This document shows, piece after piece, positions 60,614 to 64,000 of a stretch of DNA of 64,000 bases (position 1 is the stretch's first letter; each line of letters starts with the position of its first letter). This stretch comes from a bacterium. GTDB taxonomy: Bacteria; Bacillota; Clostridia; Oscillospirales; Acutalibacteraceae. The stretch covers positions 1-64,000 of the forward strand of contig JAHLAX010000070.1 in the NCBI GenBank assembly GCA_020625875.1. Direction: 5' to 3'. A program made the position numbers and the translations under genes. Below the pieces are notes generated by a model, which had not been told where the DNA came from, searched no databases, and worked only from the letters and a program-made list of their open reading frames with translations.

Positions 60614-61084
60614 TTATTCAGATTTTTTCCTTTTTAGTATTCTGGCGGCTGTGCTTCTCATTTTGTATTTTAGATTAATAAGCTTGTGCCAAACTCTCAA
60701 TATAGCGCGTCTGCGTTTGAGAGATTTGCACCAGAATCTCACATATCTTAAGTAAGAAGCATCCCTTACGGTATGCTTCTTATTGCCTTTATACCAGCTG
60801 TCAAGCTTGCCTATTATCTGTTCGCGCTTTACTCCGTATTCGAGCGTCCATTGATTATCGCCACAACAAACATAGCCGTCGTCTTTTATATCGAGAATGC
60901 GGTGAAGCACATACTCGCCGCTTTCGCGAATATAGAGCGGAACATCATATTTTTTGAGCTCATCCGCCCTTACTACACATATTTCGTTGCTGTTGTGCTT
61001 AAGAAGCGGAAACATACTCGTCCCTTTCGGGCGGGTAACATAATAGCCGTTTTCTTGTATAAACTCCGCGATAGTTTTAATCAT
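60614..61084 (-). CDS. S24/S26-type signal-peptidase-like protein
   Basis: 156 residues. The fold is marked by RPKGTSMFPLLK (Ser 23 as nucleophile), YVLHRILDI (His 61 where bacterial type I signal peptidases have Lys, as in the archaeal/ER type) and VCCGDNQWTLEYGV, which matches the GDN box. It lacks an N-terminal membrane helix, and a very basic tail (about 105-156) ends it. It may cut a peptide in the cytoplasm or at the membrane face. It overlaps the PqqD-like gene by 8 nt, so the two are probably partners. Confidence 0.75.
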   Translation of the reverse strand: MIKTIAEFIQENGYYVTRPKGTSMFPLLKHNSNEICVVRADELKKYDVPLYIRESGEYVLHRILDIKDDGYVCCGDNQWTLEYGVKREQIIGKLDSWYKGNKKHTVRDASYLRYVRFWCKSLKRRRAILRVWHKLINLKYKMRSTAARILKRKKSE

Positions 61085-61343
61085 CCAAAAGCCCCGCAGC
61101 TTTGAGATTCGTCACAAACGCTTCAGCGTCGCGCTTAGCGACGTCTTCGCTCACCTCGTATTTATTAAGCATAGCAGAAACGAGCTCGTCAAAACTTGTC
61201 TCAACCTTGAGCGTATTATAAATAAACTCTCCTACGCTGTTTATCGTGATAAGCCTGTTAAAATCTTCGCTCTCATCACCCACAGCGACCACAATATAAT
61301 CGTCGCCGAACTGTCTGAGCATAAAGCCGTCTTTAATCTTCAT
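61077..61343 (-). CDS. PqqD family protein
   Basis: An 88-residue protein. GFMLRQFGDDYIVVAVGDES opens a beta-rich part, then LITINSVGEFIYNTLKVETSFDELV and a helical end, the winged-helix-like PqqD/RRE pattern (leader-peptide recognition). In known systems PqqD binds a precursor peptide and presents it to a modifying enzyme. No radical SAM gene or clear precursor is within the window. It lies 16 nt after the kinase-like gene and overlaps the S26-like gene. Confidence 0.85.
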   Translation of the reverse strand: MKIKDGFMLRQFGDDYIVVAVGDESEDFNRLITINSVGEFIYNTLKVETSFDELVSAMLNKYEVSEDVAKRDAEAFVTNLKAAGLLDD

Positions 61344-61359
61344 AGTCAGTTTCCTTGTA

Positions 61360-62073
61360 TTAGTTGCTTTTTATTCCGTTATACGCGACAACCGCCGCGT
61401 CATCGTTCATATTGACGCGCAAATCATAGCAGTCAACCTGTTTTAAAAATCCGTCAATAAGGTCGAGCAGCTTGCCCATAAGCTCGGGCTGGCTGGGTCT
61501 GACGGTCTGATTGAGCATTTTAGCCACAACAGAGATTGTGTCAATCTTGCCGATGGAGTTTTCCTCGGCTCTCGAAAGAAAGCAAAGCGCCTTAGCGGGC
61601 ACTCGGATATTACACCCCATACCTTCCTTACCCTGCCACGGAGTACCGTAAACATAGAACACGCCGTCAATTTTGCGTACTATGGGCTTGTCGTCATTTA
61701 TAACCGTCACTCTGTCGCCAAAATTCTTCATCCAAAGATTGCGGTGAGTGCTCTTGCCCGTGCCGCTTTTTGCGGTAAACATTATTGCCTGATTGTCAAC
61801 GCTGATAGCCGAGCAGTGAAAGAAAAACGCGTCGTACCTGTCCATCACGACATAAATATATTTTCGGTACAACGCGGTAAATTCGAGCACGTGCGCCGCG
61901 ACATCGTACGGCGAAAGCACGCGCTCGTTTTCAATATCTTCTTCGGTAACTGCCACAGCGAACTCTGGCTCCTCGCCCTCGTCAGCTATGTAGTCTTTCA
62001 TAAGCTCGTATGTATAGCGGTACTTGATGTCCGCGCTGAAAACTATATCCGCGATTTTATAGTTAAAAATCAT
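61360..62073 (-). CDS. HPr-kinase-like ATPase (HprK C-terminal type)
   Basis: A 237-residue protein with a P loop AKSGTGKSTHRNLW (102-115), preceded by FFFHCSAISVDNQAIMF and followed by INDDKPIVRK and GTPWQGKEGMG. These match the stand-alone HprK-like kinases seen next to PqqD proteins in peptide-maturation loci. True HPr kinase has an extra N-terminal domain, absent here. It could phosphorylate a Ser of a small substrate; the partner is unknown. Its ATG shares a base with the stop of the small dockerin gene (TAATG), so it is tightly coupled to it. Confidence 0.82.
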   Translation of the reverse strand: MIFNYKIADIVFSADIKYRYTYELMKDYIADEGEEPEFAVAVTEEDIENERVLSPYDVAAHVLEFTALYRKYIYVVMDRYDAFFFHCSAISVDNQAIMFTAKSGTGKSTHRNLWMKNFGDRVTVINDDKPIVRKIDGVFYVYGTPWQGKEGMGCNIRVPAKALCFLSRAEENSIGKIDTISVVAKMLNQTVRPSQPELMGKLLDLIDGFLKQVDCYDLRVNMNDDAAVVAYNGIKSN

Positions 62074-62528
62074 TATGGTCTGATAATTTCCGCGTAATAT
62101 CCGTCAGTTGTAACAGGAATCTTTTTGTATACACCTGATAAATATATCTGAATGGTTGTCGCGTCTCTGAGAGTCTTCTGAGCGTCGAGATATGTATCGC
62201 CGTTCTTTTCAAACGCTGCTGTGCGCTCTATCTTTTCTACGAGCGTAAGCTGATAGATGGTTACATCATTAATATTTACCTTTCCGTTGCCGTCAACATC
62301 GCCCGCAAGGTATGTAACCTCTTCTCCGCCATTTGTTTCGGGATCAGTCTCATCTCCTACGGGAGAGGAACCTACGTTGTCAATATAATCATCAACCGAC
62401 TCTATTTCTTTGTCTATAACTTTGGGCTCGCCGCCTGCTTCTTCAGAGGCATAAACCGTAACAGCCGAGAAGCAAACCAATGCCGCAATCAAAAGCGCTA
62501 TAGCTGATAACATAAATCTTCTATTCAT
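62073..62528 (-). CDS. Small secreted dockerin protein
   Basis: 151 residues: a signal peptide (about 1-27, RRFMLSAIALLIAALVCFSA...), an acidic linker rich in Glu, Asp and Gly, and a dockerin (about 80-140). The first calcium loop, GDVDGNGKVNINDVTIYQLTL, is intact; the second (GDTYLDAQKTLRDATTIQIYL) lacks normal calcium ligands. A short tail follows. There is no catalytic or binding module, so the protein may simply occupy a cohesin or be a substrate of its neighbours. The start is ATG 62528, preceded by GAAAGG. Confidence 0.8.
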   Translation of the reverse strand: MNRRFMLSAIALLIAALVCFSAVTVYASEEAGGEPKVIDKEIESVDDYIDNVGSSPVGDETDPETNGGEEVTYLAGDVDGNGKVNINDVTIYQLTLVEKIERTAAFEKNGDTYLDAQKTLRDATTIQIYLSGVYKKIPVTTDGYYAEIIRP

Positions 62529-62600
62529 AATTACCAAAACCTTTCTGTCCGCGTTCTTACTTTTATGCCTCACCGCGGACTGATAAAGCATCAAATCAGA

Positions 62601-63212
62601 TTATTCTAAATCAGAGAAATCTATTTCAACATTATCCTTCGGGATACCTGAACTGTTGCTTCCCGAAGAACTTGAGCTCGATGATTTGCTCGAAGTGGAG
62701 CTTGACTTTGAACTTGTTTTTGAGCTTGTTTTCGAACTTGTCTTTGAGCTTGAGGACGAAGTCTTGCTGCTTTTGTTCGCTGGCTTCACAACGCTGCTTG
62801 TCTGCGTTGTTTTTGAGCTGGATTTTGATGATGAGGATTTTGCGGAAGAAGTCTTTTTCTTTTCGCCGTTGTCGGAGCTTGTGTTTGAGCTCTTAGCTGT
62901 TGAAGCCGCCTTGCCTACCGACGGATGCTCCGCTACATACTTTTCAACATCAACACTGTTGCCGTCCTTATCTGTAACAGAAACAACGTCACCGTTCTTG
63001 TCTTTGGTAATAACGTTCTTGTCAGCGTCCTTCTCGACACTTGAGCCGTCAGCCTTGGTCTCAACAACCTTAGTTGTCTCTGAAACAGACGTTGTACTCT
63101 TTGTCGCAGTCGAAGAACTGCCCTTAGTTGAACTGTCTTCGCCGCAGGCTGCCATAAATGACGCCAAAATCAAGCACGCGCATAAAACAGCGATAATTCT
63201 TTTGATATTCAT
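62601..63212 (-). CDS. Ser/Thr/Lys-rich lipoprotein
   Basis: 203 residues. The signal peptide ends in a lipobox ASFMAAC, so the Cys near position 22 is likely lipidated. The mature protein has a short charged part with VSVTDKDGNSVDVEKYV, and then more than 90 residues made mostly of Ser, Thr and Lys, a probable extended wall-spanning region that may be glycosylated. It ends IPKDNVEIDFSDLE. Its ATG at 63212 has AAAGGTG six bases before it, with a promoter 40 bp upstream. As first gene of the operon it may tether or present later gene products. Function unknown. Confidence 0.75.
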   Translation of the reverse strand: MNIKRIIAVLCACLILASFMAACGEDSSTKGSSSTATKSTTSVSETTKVVETKADGSSVEKDADKNVITKDKNGDVVSVTDKDGNSVDVEKYVAEHPSVGKAASTAKSSNTSSDNGEKKKTSSAKSSSSKSSSKTTQTSSVVKPANKSSKTSSSSSKTSSKTSSKTSSKSSSTSSKSSSSSSSGSNSSGIPKDNVEIDFSDLE

Positions 63213-63249
63213 AACAATCACCTTTTATAATAATATTTTTCCACATATA

Positions 63250-63278
63250 ATAATACAATAAATCACACAAAAACGCAA
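63250..63278 (-). promoter_or_regulatory. Promoter of the lipoprotein/dockerin/PqqD/cohesin-like operon
   Basis: On the minus strand TTGCGT and TATTAT are 17 bp apart. No other good promoter is seen inside the operon, whose genes are spaced from overlap to 72 nt. Confidence 0.6.
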
Positions 63279-63426
63279 TACCTAATTCGTTGGTAATTAT
63301 GAACAAAATAACAGTTTGTACATAGTATAAAACAGAGAGGACAAACTCTCATTTATAGAATTACCTCCTGACACAAAACAATCAGCGTCTTTCGCTTCGG
63401 GTTACTTCTGTTAACCCAGAAAGGCG

Positions 63427-63456
63427 TTGACTTTTTTATATACTTGGGTATATAAT
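63427..63456 (+). promoter_or_regulatory. Promoter of murT
   Basis: TTGACT, 18 bp, then a perfect TATAAT, about 30 bp before the start codon. Confidence 0.7.
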
Positions 63457-63485
63457 TTGAGTTAGAAAAAACAGGAGTACAATAT

Positions 63486-64000
63486 ATGTTAAGATTCAGT
63501 ATTTTTATCGGAAAACTAATTCAAAAACTCACCCGACTGCGCGGAGGCGGCTCCGCTCTGCCAGGGCTTGTAGTTGAGCGCATCAACCCGCGTTTTGTTA
63601 AAAAAGTTCTTTCAAAGCTGCCATACGGCGTTGCAGCCGTTTCAGGCACAAACGGAAAAACAACGACCACCAAAATTGTGGCGGAGCTGCTCGAAAAGCA
63701 AGGACTGAGAGTTTTTACAAACAACACGGGCAGCAACTTTGTGCGCGGAGTTATCTCGTCGATACTTGATAATATAACAATCAGCGGAAAGTTTGAGTAC
63801 GACATCGCTGTTCTGGAGCTCGATGAAGCTCACGCCGTTAAATTCTGTGAGGCCGCTCCGATTGACTACGCTCTGCTTTTAAATGTTCAGCGCGACCAGC
63901 TTGACCGCTTCGGCGAAATTGACCACACCGCCGTATTGCTCCAGAAGGTGGCGACAGCCGCCAAGCAGGAGGTAGTGCTCAACCGCGAGGATCCGCGCGT
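63486..64000 (+). CDS. murT: Lipid II isoglutaminyl synthase subunit MurT (5' part)
   Basis: The gene runs off the right edge; 171 complete codons are present. The protein opens MLRFSIFIGKLIQKLTRLRGGGSALPGLV, with the Mur ligase P loop in VSGTNGKTTTTKIVAE and TNNTGSNFVRG, and has LELDEAHAVKF and LLLNVQRDQLDRFGE. These are features of MurT rather than MurC-F or FPGS. With GatD it amidates D-Glu of lipid II; gatD would be expected just beyond 64000. AGGAGT lies seven bases before the ATG. Confidence 0.92.
   Translation, partial: MLRFSIFIGKLIQKLTRLRGGGSALPGLVVERINPRFVKKVLSKLPYGVAAVSGTNGKTTTTKIVAELLEKQGLRVFTNNTGSNFVRGVISSILDNITISGKFEYDIAVLELDEAHAVKFCEAAPIDYALLLNVQRDQLDRFGEIDHTAVLLQKVATAAKQEVVLNREDPR

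Noticed and set aside
58134-63212. Calling the PqqD/kinase/peptidase set a RiPP cluster
   Set aside because: No radical SAM, cyclase or lanthipeptide enzyme and no short precursor ORF with a leader could be found in or around the operon, so only a possible relation is claimed.
62656-63261. 201-residue Glu/Leu/Phe-rich plus-strand ORF
   Set aside because: It is the antisense of the Ser/Lys-rich lipoprotein stalk; low-complexity Ser codons read backward give this composition.
1-64000. Insertion sequences, prophage or plasmid genes
   Set aside because: No transposase, integrase, terminase, capsid, replication or conjugation gene was recognised; the region is core-like chromosome with non-coding repeats.

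Overview
The window looks like chromosomal DNA of a Gram-positive gut-type clostridium (Bacillota, Clostridia), most likely a Ruminococcus-like member of the Oscillospiraceae. The evidence is strong GGAGG-type ribosome sites with frequent TTG starts, a FabK-type fatty acid operon, a MurT-type Mur ligase, DUF951 and DUF6465 genes, an RqcH/RlmH/YycJ set, and three dockerin proteins. One dockerin protein also carries two modules resembling starch-binding CBM26, which recalls the amylosome-type secretome of Ruminococcus bromii. The family placement is an inference. I found no transposase, phage gene or CRISPR array.

Layout. 1-5.3 kb (minus): a type II fatty acid operon, fabK-fabD-fabG-fabF-accB-fabZ-accC, behind a good sigma-A promoter. 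5.4-10.8 kb: a small membrane protein, then a class A penicillin-binding protein, homoserine dehydrogenase and aspartate kinase (plus). 11-17.5 kb (minus): phosphate transporter, RqcH, RlmH, a YycJ-like hydrolase and MurA. 18-25 kb (minus): an acyltransferase and the aromatic block aroE-aroK-tyrA-aroB-aroA-aroC-chorismate mutase, interrupted by a MITE-like element; acpP diverges from it. 25.4-34 kb: lipid kinase, zinc-ribbon protein with WYL regulator, AEC transporter, histone-H1-like DUF6465 protein, CBS protein and two secreted proteins. 34-42.6 kb (plus): ECF S-component, an EF-G paralogue with unusual G motifs, an exo/endonuclease-phosphatase protein, an orphan trpB and a transporter with an apparent ATPase-like N-terminus. 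42.6-49.5 kb (minus): tRNA-Arg(ACG) beside inverted fragments of its own 3' end, M18 aminopeptidase, lytic transglycosylase, coaE, tsaC, prfA, DUF951 and hflX. 49.6-51.5 kb (plus): TPP riboswitch, thiT and a PTS IIC-like protein. 51.6-63.2 kb (minus): acyltransferase, dockerin metallophosphoesterase, CHAP amidase, and an eight-gene array holding a cohesin-like/dockerin protein, SseB, an NAD(P)HX epimerase, an S26-like peptidase, a PqqD-like protein, an HPr-kinase-like ATPase, a small dockerin protein and a lipoprotein. The window ends in murT (plus).

Two things stand out. First, the 58.1-63.2 kb array places a PqqD/HPr-kinase-like/S26-peptidase trio, parts normally met in peptide maturation, among dockerin and cohesin-like surface proteins, with no radical SAM enzyme or obvious precursor peptide in view. 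This is my candidate for an undescribed system. Second, at least seven intergenic spots carry arms built from strict 7-nt repeats (consensus close to NNNYAGT). The arms often abut stop codons and bracket terminators, and two copies share a conserved 34-nt core.

All calls come from reading the sequence and the supplied translations; no database search was possible. Start codons were moved from the ORF track where a Shine-Dalgarno site decided the matter.
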